DNA from: Anolis sagrei
Taxonomy: Eukaryota; Chordata; Lepidosauria; Squamata; Anolidae
Direction: 5' to 3'
DNA length: 64,000 nucleotides
NCBI RefSeq assembly: GCF_037176765.1
Contig: NC_090024.1
Span: 60,423,361-60,487,360, forward strand
In this document: one piece after another, positions 12,701 to 21,699 of the stretch
Position numbering within the stretch: position 1 is the first letter of the stretch
Layout of the letters: each line of letters starts with the position of its first letter
Program-made: the position numbers and the translations under genes
The notes under the pieces: generated by a model
What the model was told of the DNA's origin: nothing
What the model saw: only the letters and a program-made list of their open reading frames with translations
Databases searched by the model: none

Positions 12701-15700
12701 AGATTCAGGGGCTGCAGGGTGGAGAGGGAACCTGTTTAGCTACTGTGTTCCTTCCACTGGCACTAGGACAACTCTGGATACATCCATGTGAGATGTTTAG
12801 CTTATTACCTCGGGTACTATAGTCAACCAGATGTAACTTTCTTGTTTTCTTCAACTTTTTGTTACTATTAAAATATTTTTTGAATATATAATTGAGAACT
12901 TGGTACTTGTGCCAATTTATCAGAGACATTGTATAAAAAAGGATTAAAAACAACAGTCTTCTTTAGTAACAGGAAATAAATATTTTCTCTCCTTTTTCCT
13001 CTATTCAATCTTCAGTTGTTTTAATTATGTGTATGGAACAGTATCTATAAACAAGAACATCTTTAAGCTTAGTCAGTTGTTGCTTCTTCCTCAGAAGAAC
13101 AGGCCAACTATCACTATACACGGTTACGTCCCATACATGACGTGAAAGCAAAAAATAATAATCATATTCACTGTTTATATTCCCAAAATGTAGACCAAAA
13201 TAATGTGTGAAATGGTGCAGAAGAAAGCAGCAAAAGATTCCTTATTAATAGAAATATATTACTCTTCCAAAAGGAACAAGTGTAATGGGATAGATTCAGA
13301 GAAAAAGCAACAATTGGATAACTATAAATAATGCTGTTTACAGGAGACTCTTTCTCGCTCCTTTTCATGTGGTATTCCCAGCGTCTTTGAAAAACTGGTG
13401 CCAAGGATTGGTAAAAACGAAGCTAAAACAATAAGCCAAAGTGCTCGTCTGCTAATGCAAAGTATTTCTGAATACAATTATTTTGCGTAATCTTTTAATG
13501 TAACCACTTTCAAGATCGTTCCCATCCATTTAAATATGTGATGAGACAGTATTTTTTAAAAAGCTAGCTTTGCAGCTTGCCTTGGCATGAAGGACACTAT
13601 ATTGATGCTGGGACCAGTCTTCCCGATACACTGGCTGGTACACATTTCTAGGATTGAGATGAAGTAGGGAGTGGTACCTATTGGTGGCATGGTTGATGAA
13701 GCTTTATTTCAATGAATTATTCGCTTTACTGTTTGCAGGATGCTTCTTTTAAATTATCTGGGCAAAACAGGAAGAGAAACACCACTAAAAGCAGCTGTAG
13801 TTTTTTCAGCAGGATGGAATGCTTTTGAATCTGCAGATTCACTGGAAAGGCCTGTGAATTGGCTTCTCTTCAATTACTATTTAACCACCTGCTTGCAGTC
13901 TTCAGTTACTAGGTGAGCCAATTTGCAATCCAGTTTGGAAAAAAACCCATAGTAAACTTAATGTGAAATTTTGTCAGCTTGAAAGAATTGTAAGGATGTC
14001 ACTGTACATCTATATAAATAAAAATGTAATGTTCGTTTGTGGGATTAACAGAACTCAAAAACCACTGGACGAATTGACACCAAATTTGGACACAAGACAC
14101 CTAATAACCCAATGTATGTCCTTCACTCAAAAAATTGATTTTGTCATTTGGGAGTTGTAATTACTGGGATTTATAGTTCACCAGCAATCAAAGAGCATTC
14201 TGAATCCCACCGACAATAGAATTGGACCAAACTTGGCACACAGTTCTCCCATGACCAACAGAAAATACTGGAAGGGTTTGGTGGGCAGTGTCCTTTGGTT
14301 TTGGAGTTGTACTTAACCTACATCCAGAGATCACTGTGGACTCAAACAATGATGGATCTGGACCAAACTCTACACGAATACCCAATATGCCTAAATGTGA
14401 ACTAGAGTTTGGGGAAAATAGAATCTTGACATTCGGGAGTTGTAGTTGCTGGGATTTATAGTTCACCTACAATCACAGAGCATTCTGAATTCTGCCAATG
14501 ATAGAATTGGGCCAAACCTCCCACACAGAACCCTCATGTGGGCCACAGCAACGCGTGGATGGGGACGGCTAATACTTTATAATAGTTTTTCTATCTCAGA
14601 CATGACATTTTTTCCTTGTGTATTTAAATACTTTGATCCAGTTCTTTATTTTACAGACATCGGGAGATATTTGATAAGCAATTTGATATGAATCTTGTCA
14701 TGAAGGTATGAAAATTAGCCATTCATTTTTAATGTCCTGTTTTAATTTTGCTGGCACTTACAACATTTCTTAATGGGAATTCTGTATTTCAGGCTAAGAC
14801 CATTAGAGAATTTGACAGACGGTTCACCTCAGTCATGTTTGGCTATCCTACACTTGAGGATTACTATGCAGATGCTAGTCCATATAAAAGGCTTAAAAGA
14901 ATTGGCATTCCAGTGTTGTGCTTAAATTCTCTGGATGATGTCTTCTCACCAAATCATGGCAAGTTCATGCATTTTGTTTGTTTTCCTCCTATGAAAGTGC
15001 TCTTGGCTGACCTCAGAAATAAGTTCAAATTAAACCCAAAATATAATAGGAAAACAGCCATAGTTGGGTAAAGGCTAATATAATCACCTATAAAGCCTTA
15101 AACATCTTAGGTCCTGCCTATCTTTGTAACCACATTCCCCCTATGAACCAATGCAAGTTCTAAGATCTGCCTGGGAGGCTCTCCTCTTGGTCCTACCACT
15201 GTCACAAGTGCAGTTGGTTGGGACAAGGGAGAGGGCTTTTTTGGTGATGGCCCCCCGGCTTTGGAACTCCTTCCCCAGGAAGATTAGATAGGTCCCCACA
15301 CTGTCCTCCTTTTGTAGGGACTTGAAGACGTGGCTCTCCAATCAAGCCTTTGAAAATATTTAGCCCGTAGTTGTCCCACGTAGTAGTCACATATCCTGCA
15401 CTTTATCTTATGCTCTCTCTCCATAACTGCAGCTGGCACTTATTTTATTCCAATGTTTACAGCCCGGCCATGGTGCCAGTAATTTACCGACACAGTTAGA
15501 GGATTGCAGTTTGATTGAGCCTGAATTGATATTTTTATACGTGCATATATTTTATTTTATTATATTTTATATTGTGTTCACTTTTATGTTTGTTTTCAGG
15601 CACTTTGTCCTATCTGTAAGCTGCCCTGACTTTCCCTTTGAGGAGATGGTGGCAAGACACAAGAATAAAGTGATTATTATAAGTTTAGCACAGTGATTCC

Positions 15701-16826
15701 CAACCTTTGGGCCTCCAAGTGTTTTGGACTTCAGCTCCCACAGTTCCTAACAGCTGAGATTTCTGGGAAGCCCAAAGGTTGGGAACCGCTGATTTAGCAG
15801 ATGTTACATTAATAAGGGATATAATAGTAAAATAGCAAAAATAGAACACATTTCATACATCTTGAATTTCATTCTATAAGGGCCTCATCACAGTAGAGAC
15901 AAAATCCACTTAAAATCTGGTTTCTGCCTCCTGCAGAATTCTGGGATTTGTAGTTTGTAGTTTAGGGAGGAGACTTTAACATATTAATTTATAATATTAT
16001 AATGTAATGCAATATAATACTAATACCAATACTCTGCTATTATAATTATATATTTATATTACATGTTATATTACTAATAATATTACAGTATAATGGTATA
16101 GTACAATATAGTAATATTTAATACTGATATTGCAGTATGCTAATAATATAATATATTGTATGTATATATATACCTTGTAAGCCGCTCTGAGCCCCTTTAG
16201 GGGGAGAAGGGCGGCATATAAATGATGTAGATATAATTATATGAAATGAATTAATAGCCAGTATTCAACTCCTACTGTCTTTATCGTGCCATTATGGCAA
16301 GAGATTCAAAATCTGACCTGAATGACATTTATTTCTGTTATTACCAAATTAAGAGTAACCTGTACCCATCATATGTGAACTTATTTTAAACTATACATTA
16401 AATTATAGTCACCTCGCCACATTTCCAGTTTTGACTTTTGCAGATGTGATTATTCTTGGATTTCATTAAAATGTTATCTCTAGAAAATCTCTAGGTCCTC
16501 CACTCTGGGAGCTTAAAGAGTAGGCAAAGAGTATGCATCCCATATGTGTCCCTAACCCCAGCAAATGTGGAGGGTTGACTGTACTAATTTAGTCTGTTAG
16601 CCTTAAGATTCAGACTAATGCTTTCTTTCTTTTCCTTCCTACTTTAGCCATACCAGTAGACATTGCAAAGCAAAACCCAAATGTAGCTTTGATTCTTACT
16701 TCTTGTGGAGGCCATATTGGTTTTCTGGAAGGAATGTGGCCACGAAAGTGTACATACATGGACAGAGTCTTCAAGCAATTTATTGAAGCTGTGTTTGAGC
16801 ATGGAAGCAACATCTTTAATCTATAG
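494..16826 (+). CDS. ABHD3: ABHD3, C-terminal three quarters (7 exons, 5' end outside window)
   Basis: Coding exons 494-676, 2248-2293, 11182-11294, 13739-13912, 14657-14705, 14793-14958 and 16648-16826 join in phase to about 302 residues plus stop. They align by eye along the human protein from about residue 108 of 409, so the N-terminal membrane anchor is upstream of the window. The product is an alpha/beta-hydrolase of the EMB8/UPF0017 type. In mammals ABHD3 is a membrane phospholipase that cleaves phosphatidylcholines with medium-length or oxidatively truncated acyl chains. Visible hallmarks are the nucleophile elbow GVSMGG (Ser codon 11284-11286), the acid-loop motif LDDVFSPNH and the catalytic His in CGGHIGF (codon 16713-16715), so the triad is intact. 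Six of the introns shown are bounded by GT-AG except the last, which has a GC donor. The gene reads toward ESCO1. Confidence 0.95.
749..862 (+). repeat. Left arm of a young inverted duplication
   Basis: This 114-bp stretch recurs in reverse complement at 1525-1640 with one substitution and one single-base gap seen by eye. It is intronic and non-coding. See the right arm for the mechanism clue. Confidence 0.9.
961..1524 (-). mobile_element. L2-type LINE 3' end
   Basis: Read on the minus strand it gives the L2 C-terminal pattern (YKALNGSGPTYL, RSSGEALLSVP, VVAPRLWNALPVD, KTWLYEQAF), then a tail aaccgcattgagtcgcc and an (AAAT)n tract at 961-1020. It is 5'-truncated at the point where the inverted duplication begins. 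Confidence 0.75.
1525..1650 (-). repeat. Right arm of the inverted duplication, flanked by 15-bp direct repeats
   Basis: It is the reverse complement of 749-862 plus a few bases. It is bracketed by identical copies of tttagggctttatag at 1510-1524 and 1651-1665, so it behaves as a 126-bp insertion with a target-site duplication into the L2 copy or its flank. Confidence 0.8.
1858..1996. mobile_element. Palindromic MITE (gcatctaca-type)
   Basis: Its arms ccatggctcaatgctat and gtcaaactgcattaa...tctacagtgtagatgca match the longer copies at 22814 and 23268. It is a diverged, partly deleted copy. Confidence 0.65.
2248..2293 (+). CDS. ABHD3: ABHD3 46-bp exon, CVILNYRGVAGENLL
   Basis: A short exon with acceptor ttttaaaag and donor gtaagg. 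It carries the NYRG-x-AGE motif typical of EMB8-type hydrolases. It ends in phase 0. Confidence 0.9.
2294..3411 (+). other. ABHD3 intron, no recognised element
   Basis: AT-rich single-copy-looking sequence between the short exon and the first Tigger-like element. Nothing coding and no repeat family was recognised. Confidence 0.5.
3412..3737. mobile_element. Non-autonomous Tigger/pogo-like DNA transposon
   Basis: Terminal inverted repeats cagtagagtctcacttatcc and ggataagtgaggctctact flank about 280 bp of non-coding sequence. The left end abuts a TA dinucleotide, as expected for the pogo/Tc1-mariner superfamily. Confidence 0.75.
3738..3854. repeat. (GT)n/(AT)n tract with AT palindromes
   Basis: A GT run at 3738-3771 passes into AT-rich palindromes, including a 26-bp perfect palindrome at 3783-3808. 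The tract abuts the left LTR of the element at 3855. Confidence 0.9.
3855..4387 (-). repeat. 3' LTR of the ERV-like element
   Basis: On the minus strand it holds a TATA box (TATATAAGG, plus-strand 4042-4050) and, about 90 bases on, an AATAAA signal (plus-strand 3950-3955). This gives the U3-R-U5 order of a retroviral-type LTR. Confidence 0.88.
4388..4405 (-). promoter_or_regulatory. Polypurine tract
   Basis: The minus strand is an uninterrupted run of A and G directly against the LTR start, the expected site of plus-strand priming in reverse transcription. It fixes the element's orientation. Confidence 0.8.
4406..5299 (-). other. ERV-like interior, left part, no recognisable genes
   Basis: Non-coding by eye on both strands. 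No retroviral motif was seen. It probably represents 3' internal sequence of the non-autonomous element. Confidence 0.5.
5300..6781 (+). mobile_element. Penelope-like retroelement (PLE), 5'-truncated, with RT and GIY-YIG domains
   Basis: Three plus-strand reading stretches encode the family. The first, about 5305-5760, has a reverse transcriptase with FPEDITALFHHC, GVAMGSPLSPVIANFYME, the YVDDTF catalytic motif and LPFLDVLV. A linker follows. The last, about 6090-6220, has a GIY-YIG endonuclease (GVYRI, VYIGTTKRS, R..EH.R). This RT plus GIY-YIG order is specific to Penelope-like elements. The 3' end matches the terminal sequence of the short PLE copies elsewhere in the window and holds a hammerhead-like core at 6640-6685. 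The copy is 5'-truncated and its frame is disrupted more than once. A 9-bp repeat aattacatt at 5291-5299 and 6782-6790 may be its target duplication. It lies antisense to the surrounding LTR element. Confidence 0.9.
6640..6685 (+). ncRNA. Hammerhead-ribozyme-like core in the PLE 3' end
   Basis: In order: CTGAGGA (fits CUGANGA), a hairpin pairing tgcttgc with gcaggca, an A-rich box in the GAAA position, then acGTC (fits the NUH cleavage triplet) followed by agg, which can pair with the cct before CTGA. PLE terminal repeats are known to carry hammerhead motifs. This copy departs from the consensus in the A-rich box, so activity is doubtful. Confidence 0.5.
6791..8087 (-). other. ERV-like interior, right part, no recognisable genes
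   Basis: Downstream of the primer site in element orientation, where a leader and gag would lie. No gag-like reading frame was recognised on the minus strand. Confidence 0.5.
8088..8105 (-). promoter_or_regulatory. tRNA-Gln primer-binding site
   Basis: The minus strand reads TGGAGGTTCCACCGAGAT. This is complementary to the 3' end of vertebrate tRNA-Gln (ending ATCTCGGTGGAACCTCCA) over all 18 bases. It lies four bases from the 5' LTR. Confidence 0.85.
8110..8642 (-). repeat. 5' LTR of the ERV-like element
   Basis: It has the same 533-bp length as the left LTR, with no mismatch noticed. It is followed at 8647-8672 by a copy of the same 26-bp AT palindrome found at 3783-3808. Confidence 0.88.
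8643..10919 (+). other. ABHD3 intron, largely unique
   Basis: AT-rich intron. Part of 10130-10580 resembles the Tigger-type element split at 29990-30905 (shared aagttgcctgta-like end and gaacttacaaac motifs), and a (TG)n/(TA)n tract lies at 10448-10484. The rest shows nothing recognisable. Confidence 0.45.
10920..11054. mobile_element. hAT-type MITE (cagtggttctcaacc family)
   Basis: A near-perfect palindrome with ends tgtggttctcaacctgtggg and cccacaggttgagaaccactg. It is the same family as 40297-40430 and 53362-53496. It ends 127 bp before the ABHD3 nucleophile exon. Confidence 0.85.
11182..11294 (+). CDS. ABHD3: ABHD3 exon with the nucleophile elbow
   Basis: Acceptor cttgttttag and donor gtaagc. 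The exon ends inside the GVSMGG motif that presents the catalytic serine. The stretch between LYSS and GVSMGG is slightly shorter than in the human protein. Confidence 0.93.
11295..12046 (+). other. ABHD3 intron, no recognised element
   Basis: AT-rich intron sequence without a recognised repeat or coding potential. Confidence 0.45.
12047..12355 (-). mobile_element. Sauria SINE
   Basis: On the minus strand it is tRNA-derived, starting at a box resembling ggttcgaatccc, with the body cttagaaatggagatgagcac and the BovB-type tail ggggaaacctttacctt. This is typical of the squamate Sauria SINE. Confidence 0.9.
12405..12650 (-). mobile_element. Non-LTR retrotransposon fragment, clade uncertain
   Basis: The minus strand reads KPVKVV-like and ALGAV-like segments and STKRPPYWDRHALFAN-like residues that resemble the C-terminal tail of R2/R4-type LINEs seen in reptiles. 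The frame is broken. It is followed by a (GTT)n tract at 12655-12682. Confidence 0.4.
13739..13912 (+). CDS. ABHD3: ABHD3 exon, MLLLNYLGKTG...LQSSVT
   Basis: Acceptor ctgtttgcag and donor gtgagc. It matches the human cap-region segment that ends in LLFNYYLTTCLQSSV almost residue for residue. It starts and ends in split codons (GG|G and AG|A). Confidence 0.94.
14009..14572 (+). mobile_element. Non-autonomous Helitron with both termini
   Basis: The 5' end tctatataaataaaaatgta and the 3' end ggggacggctaa give the TC...CTRR termini. The element sits between A (14008) and T (14573), the Helitron target. A short ccac/gtgg hairpin precedes the 3' end. It carries two internal repeats (the gggagttgta...gggatttatagttcac motif occurs twice). 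It is non-coding and fills the intron between the 174-bp and 49-bp ABHD3 exons. Confidence 0.88.
14657..14705 (+). CDS. ABHD3: ABHD3 49-bp exon, HREIFDKQFDMNLVMK
   Basis: Acceptor tattttacag and donor gtatga. It lies only 84 bp after the end of a Helitron that occupies most of the preceding intron. Confidence 0.9.
14793..14958 (+). CDS. ABHD3: ABHD3 exon with the acid residue; GC donor
   Basis: Acceptor ctgtatttcag. The exon reads KTIREFDRRFTSVMFGY to NSLDDVFSPNH and ends after the first base of the next codon. The only donor that keeps the frame is gcaagt at 14959, a non-canonical GC donor. The acid of the catalytic triad lies in LDDVF. Confidence 0.92.
15068..15682 (+). mobile_element. L2-type LINE 3' end
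   Basis: The plus strand reads ITYKALNILGPAYLCNH, VVAPRLWNSFP-like and LKTWLSNQAFENI segments. It then has a tail with gtaagctgccctgactttcc and ends gaataaagtgattattataa. It is followed directly by a small hAT MITE. Confidence 0.75.
15691..15791. mobile_element. Small hAT-type MITE with 8-bp duplication
   Basis: The ends cagtgattcccaacctttgg and ccaaaggttgggaaccgctg are inverted. The flanks gtttagca (15683-15690) and atttagca (15792-15799) form an 8-bp target duplication with one mismatch. Confidence 0.85.
15965..16235 (+). repeat. AT-rich tract and LINE tail
   Basis: An imperfect taat/atat repeat runs to about 16170 and continues into ttgtaagccgctctgagccc...gggcggcatataaatga. This is the common 3' tail of lizard L2-type LINEs. 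Confidence 0.6.
16648..16826 (+). CDS. ABHD3: ABHD3 last coding exon
   Basis: Acceptor ttcctactttag. It encodes IPVDIAKQNPNVAL, the catalytic-His motif CGGHIGFLEG and the tail MDRVFKQFIEAVFEHGS, ending at TAG 16824-16826. The last few residues differ from human, as is usual at this terminus. Confidence 0.95.
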
Positions 16827-17500
16827 CAATTTCCAAAGCCATGATTATTGCACAGTGACATATGACATGTGATCAGGGTAACCAAGCTTAATGCACACAA
16901 TTTAGCAAATGAGCCAGCAAATGAATAAAAACCCTCCTTAGAAGCAGAAGTATCGTTTTGCTTAAGTATTTTGCAATATGACTACTGTTTGGTTTTTATT
17001 TTAATTTGCCTTCTAAGAATGACCTTAAAAAGCACTCTACACACATTAAATTGCACTTAACCAAAATCTTTAAGTAAACAGAAGATAATTACTCAGGTTT
17101 CTTTTTCTTTTTTCGGTAATTGACATGTAGGAATCATGCATTAGATTACCTGTTCTCATGCACTTAAAATTCAGAAACAATTATGTTGTAAGTGGGCTTC
17201 TCTCCAAGTGTACTCGATGAGGAAAATGATATAGATAAAATAAGACATTTAAAAAAGACCTAATTCAAAAAGCCATTTTGAACTTTAGCCATGGACTGCA
17301 GAAGCATTGAATTTTGCACTTGTTCTATATAGTAGGAATTATATTTTCAATTTCTTCATTTTTCTTGATGCCATATGTCTTAATTTTTTAACATTGCTAA
17401 TTAACTTACAACATTTATATTTATACCAGATGTTTTATGTTGAAATGAAGAATGGAAATAAACTACATTTTCAAATAAACATCTTGCATTTCATATTTTA
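16827..17500 (+). other. ABHD3: ABHD3 3' UTR
   Basis: AT-rich sequence without recognisable repeats follows the stop. Two overlapping candidate poly(A) signals AATAAA lie at 17457-17462 and 17474-17479, followed by a TG-rich stretch (ctgatgtgcactgac). A 3' UTR of roughly 650-680 bases is inferred. Confidence 0.65.
17457..17479 (+). terminator. ABHD3 poly(A) signals
   Basis: Two AATAAA hexamers 11 bases apart, the last before a GT-containing downstream stretch. They are the best placed signals after the stop codon. Cleavage is inferred 15-30 bases further on. Confidence 0.6.
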
Positions 17501-17519
17501 CACTGATGTGCACTGACTT

Positions 17520-18227
17520 TACTTGACTTAGGCAATAGCTCATTGTTTGAGTATGACAGCCTTCCAAGTTCCTGGAAGATGCCTGTGCATATGCTTTTTT
17601 AAAAAAAATGTGTGGAAGTCGGTGCACAGCTGATCACAGAGTGAGGGTCCCAACCAGTGGCATGGTTAACATGGTGACAGTGGCCTTTTACAAAACACTA
17701 AGATGTTGGGTAAATGTAATCATTAATGTGGCTTTTCATCCAGTAGCTATATGCACAGAGTACCCTATCACTTTTGACATGATGGATGGGGAGCTAATCT
17801 AGTCCTGTAACAACTGGTGCATTCAGGGCATTGGACAATAAGTTGTGCAACTAGGGAATCCTATGTTGGTTTATATGAATACTACACTAAAATGTGTAGC
17901 ACTTTGGCCACCTGCCTTTGCCACCTTTCTATCCTACACTAACAATGTGTTTAAAACACAAAACACACACAGAGTGCAATGACATCTCCTACTTCTAGTT
18001 GTTAAGACAAATATTAAAGTAGCAGAATGACTCATTAAAGTGTAAACCTCTTGTAGCATTCCTTCATCACATATACCTTGTGTTATATTGCCAGAAAATC
18101 AGTTAGCACTGAAAACATTCGACATGCATGTCAGTAAATTTCATCAACTTTATCCTGCCACCAAAGTGTTGGGGATAATCTTTTTTATTTTCAAAATTTT
18201 GAAAACGCAGTGTAGTTATGACCAAGA
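17520..18227. other. Intergenic, no recognised element
   Basis: Between the ABHD3 poly(A) region and the next SINE. Nothing coding or repetitive was recognised. Confidence 0.4.
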
Positions 18228-18566
18228 CAAAGGGCCCCTTGGTTGCGCAGCAGGTTAAACCATGAGCTGTGGAACTTGCTGACCAAAAGGTTGGCAGTTC
18301 GAATCCGGGGAGCAGGATGAGCTCCTGCTGTTAGGCCCAGCTTCTGCCAACTTAGCAATTTGAAAACATGCAAATGTGAGTAGATCGATAGGTACTGTTT
18401 CTGCAGGAAAGTAACAGCACTCCATGCAGTCATGCTGACCACATGACCTTGGAGGCGTCTAAGGATAATGCCGGCTCTTTGGCTTAGAAATGGGGATGAG
18501 CATCACCCCCCCCCCCCGAGTCGGACATGAGTAGACTTAATGTCAATGGCAAACCTTTACCTTAAC
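18228..18566 (+). mobile_element. Sauria SINE, near full length
   Basis: It begins ggccccttggttgcgcagca, with a tRNA-like A box and a B box gttcgaatccgg. It then has the conserved body and ends ggcaaacctttacctt, the BovB-like tail. A C run lies at 18507-18518. Confidence 0.92.
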
Positions 18567-18569
18567 ATC

Positions 18570-20025
18570 AACACTTTCAGCCTTCCTATCCATGTTTATA
18601 ACATTTAAGCCATCATTTAAGCAAAATCAGAATTCAGAGTCTGTTATGCCACAGCTTTAAATAAGACAATGGTGAAAAGTAGTATGGTGATAAATGGGAT
18701 CCTGATTTCCCAACAAATGTCCTTTGATATTTTCCCTCTGTTCATCCAAGCATGGGAGATTCATTTTTCAGAATTTAATTAACCATCTACTAAAATTGAT
18801 AGATCTTCCAATGACTTCAATGCCCTCTGTATGTCAACTTGAGCATTACAGAAGTTAACCACTTACATGGTAAATGTCTATTGCAACAAAGAGGTTTAGC
18901 TCAGAAACAAACCAGAACTCTCAGAAAGGAGACTTGCTATTTACATGATTTATCAAAACTTGCAAAGCAAAGAGGATGTGTGTAGCAACATTAAGAACCA
19001 CACAATGACAGTTTTCTTCTCCCTGGAATTTTTTCTGAACTATCTTCAGACTCATCATAAATGCACTGGTTTCTTTGTTCATAACAAAAATGAAGCAAGG
19101 CTGAACCATGGACCCCCTACTCTGCTAAGTAAAGACATCCAGGTATGGAGGTAAATTACAAAATGCCACCATCTTTGCTAATTGGATATTTGTCACCAAG
19201 ACTGTTTTCAGTGTGACTTTCCAGCCCTCCACCCTTACCAATGCTGCTAAAAAGCTTCAAGCTAAACAAAGAAAAGAGGGGCAGAGCAAGTGCAAAAGTT
19301 TTGGGGAAAGGAGCTTTACGGAGAACTTTGCTAACTGTGGTACGTCTATGAGTAAGCTTGCCCCAACAGCTTGCTTCTATAAAACTATGGCATAGGGACC
19401 ACTTTTGACCTCTCACCAGGCAGCCAGTGTAAAGGACTTCATACAGAGGTACAAGGACTTTGCACAAGAGTAGAAGGAAGCAAACTCTTTCCTGTTCCTC
19501 TGCCTCATGGCCATTATCAAGAGCTCTCAAATATTTTTGCTTTATATTGTTTCAATCCTAAAGTATTATGGTCCTGACAATTATTACATTAATCTGATTC
19601 TTCTCTTGTGTAAAAACCCCCCACTAAGTTTGGCAAAGGTGAAAGCAGCGCACATATTGGTTTTTAAAAACTATAGCAGGGTTTAGGATAGATGTAAAGA
19701 TTCACCAAACTGACTTATAAATAACTCTGCTAAGAGCACTGACATAATAAAACTGCAGCTGCTGGAAGTTTCCACTCATTCAGGACACACTGTCTCCCTG
19801 AAAAGTGCTTTGAAAGCAAATCTTCAAAAGGGAGCCTGACAATTTACTTCTCTGTTGATACGATTATTAAATATTAAAAGACAAAATAAAATTGCTTGAA
19901 AAAGCATTGATGAAGAATATGTTGACATATAGTTGCACCTCTATTCAGAATTCTAAAACCAAAATACAATTATAACAGATTTTAATTCGAAGAAGCCGAT
20001 TTAGAGTAGTAGGACTTAGTTATGA
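18570..20025. other. Intergenic, no recognised gene
   Basis: Searched by eye on both strands for SNRPD1, which lies here in human gene order. Nothing matching its conserved Sm core or Gly-Arg tail was seen. An open minus-strand frame at 19156-19530 has no family resemblance. Confidence 0.4.
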
Positions 20026-20029
20026 AGAC

Positions 20030-20535
20030 CCTCCCCAAACAAATGGGCAAATGCTGTCCCCATCTTTTAAAGGGGAGGAAAAGGATGCCATCCTGTCAGC
20101 CTGACATCAATACTAGGAAAGACTCAAGCAGATCATTAGACAGTCTGGAAGCACTTAGAAAGGAATGCCATGATCACTAAATGTCAACATGGGTTTCTCA
20201 AAAGCAAGTCATGCCAGATAAACCCTATCTCTATTTTATTAATAGCATTACAAGTGTGCTAGATAAAGGGAATGCTATGGATGTAGAATATTTTTTTTCT
20301 TTCAGTAAGGTGTCCTGTGATATTCTGGCAAACAATCTAACAAAATGTGTGCAAGAGCAATGCTACAGTAGTTGGGTAAAAATGTTAACTGCTTGACAAA
20401 TTGAACGCACGGGTGCTTCCCAATGGTTCCTCCCCATTCTGGAGGGAAGTGACCAATACAATGCCACAGGGGTCTGTCCTGGGCACAATGCTAATCATCT
20501 TTATCAATAACTTGGATTATGTTTTGGCAAAATGA
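20030..20535 (+). mobile_element. CR1 LINE fragment, reverse transcriptase region
   Basis: The plus strand reads HGFLKSKSCQT, SVLDKGNAMDV, SKVSCDILANNL and, after a frame change, NTMPQGSVLGT...FINNLDY. This is the part of CR1 RT just before the YxDD motif. It is broken and truncated. Confidence 0.75.
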
Positions 20536-20811
20536 AGCCATAACGTTTTGGAAAATGTGAATCTCCATAATCATTTAGGAAATGGAATTCATAACCTTTT
20601 TGGAAAACCACTGCTCAAGAAAAAGTATGACCTTGTTAGAAGTCACAACCTTTTGAAAAGTGATGTTCACCAGCATTCATGCAAGGCAACTGTTAAACTG
20701 ATGTACCTAGGGATGTCTTTGAACTGCTAGGGACAAAGACATGCCAATGTACAAAAACACATATATTCAGCAGAGTTTCAGAAGTGTTCCTTTTTGTTGC
20801 CCAAAAAACAT

Positions 20812-21035
20812 CTATGAGGGTGGAATGAAAAGTAATGCCTTCACTTTCGTAACTCCTCAACAGATGACAGTACGAGTATGATGGCAATACGAGCATGCGG
20901 CAGGCTTGTTCAGTAGACTCTCCTCTACAGTTCCATTTTGGTGGGAAGCCTTAGCATTGAACGGTTGTGTTGTTAAAGTGCGAAGTATGGAACCCTGTGC
21001 CGATGGTCGGTCAATGCAACTTAAGCAACGTGCAG
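20812..21035 (+). mobile_element. Mariner 5' fragment
   Basis: It starts tatgagggtggaatgaaaag, a mariner-like terminal repeat. It reaches the start of a transposase-like frame (MQLKQRAVIPF, compare MEQRAVIKF at mariner N termini) and is then cut off by a palindromic MITE. Confidence 0.6.
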
Positions 21036-21345
21036 TCATTCCCTTCCACAAAGCTGAATAAAATCCCACAATTTCTGCTTTGAACTGGAATATATGGCAG
21101 TGTGGACTTAGAGCCCTTCCACACAGCCCTATATCCCAGAATATCTAGGTGGAAAATTCCACAATATCTGCTTTGAATGGAGTTATCTGAGTCCACATCC
21201 AGATAATGTGGAATTTCCTGCCTTGATATTCTGAGGTATAGGGCTGTGTTGAAGGTCCCTTAGATAACCCAGCTCAGAGCAAATATTGGGATTTTCTGTC
21301 TTGATAGTCTGGGTTATATGGTTGTGTGGAAGGGCCCTGAAACAC
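21036..21345. mobile_element. Cluster of palindromic MITEs (gggcccttccacacagcc family)
   Basis: Full and partial copies of a palindrome whose unit runs from cccttccacacagccctata through ctgctttgaactgg to the inverse. At least one complete copy occupies about 21110-21260, with half copies on both sides. Confidence 0.7.
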
Positions 21346-21699
21346 ATTTAACTTTAGGAATGCTACATTTAGCTAGATGAATGCTTCATCTTTTAATGCT
21401 ACATAAAAATAAGCCAAATCATTATCCAAATCTTTCTGTCTAGCATTGCTCAAAGAACAATGATATGCTATGTATTTGACCTATAATTCTTTCTCTAAGG
21501 ACTGGAAAGATTAAAATATTCCCATTTTAATTGCTTGTATGAGCTAGAAAATGAATGTATGTTATTTTTAATTGACCTCTTTTATAAAAATCTTTCTGTA
21601 AGAGGTAACTCTGAAAAGAGAGGAGGTGTCAGTTTCTTGTTTCACTGAGACAAAACCATCCCTTTTTTATTTAACTCTTTTGATTCCATCAAAGGTCCT

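Noticed and set aside
14748-15071. 107-codon frame reading past the ABHD3 exon
   Set aside because: The real exon ends at 14958; the rest is intron read-through.
18228-18310. tRNA-like A and B boxes considered as a tRNA gene
   Set aside because: It is the head of a Sauria SINE; the cloverleaf is not complete and the SINE body follows.
19156-19530. 124-codon minus-strand frame in intergenic DNA
   Set aside because: No recognisable family, no splice or promoter context, and a composition like random frames.
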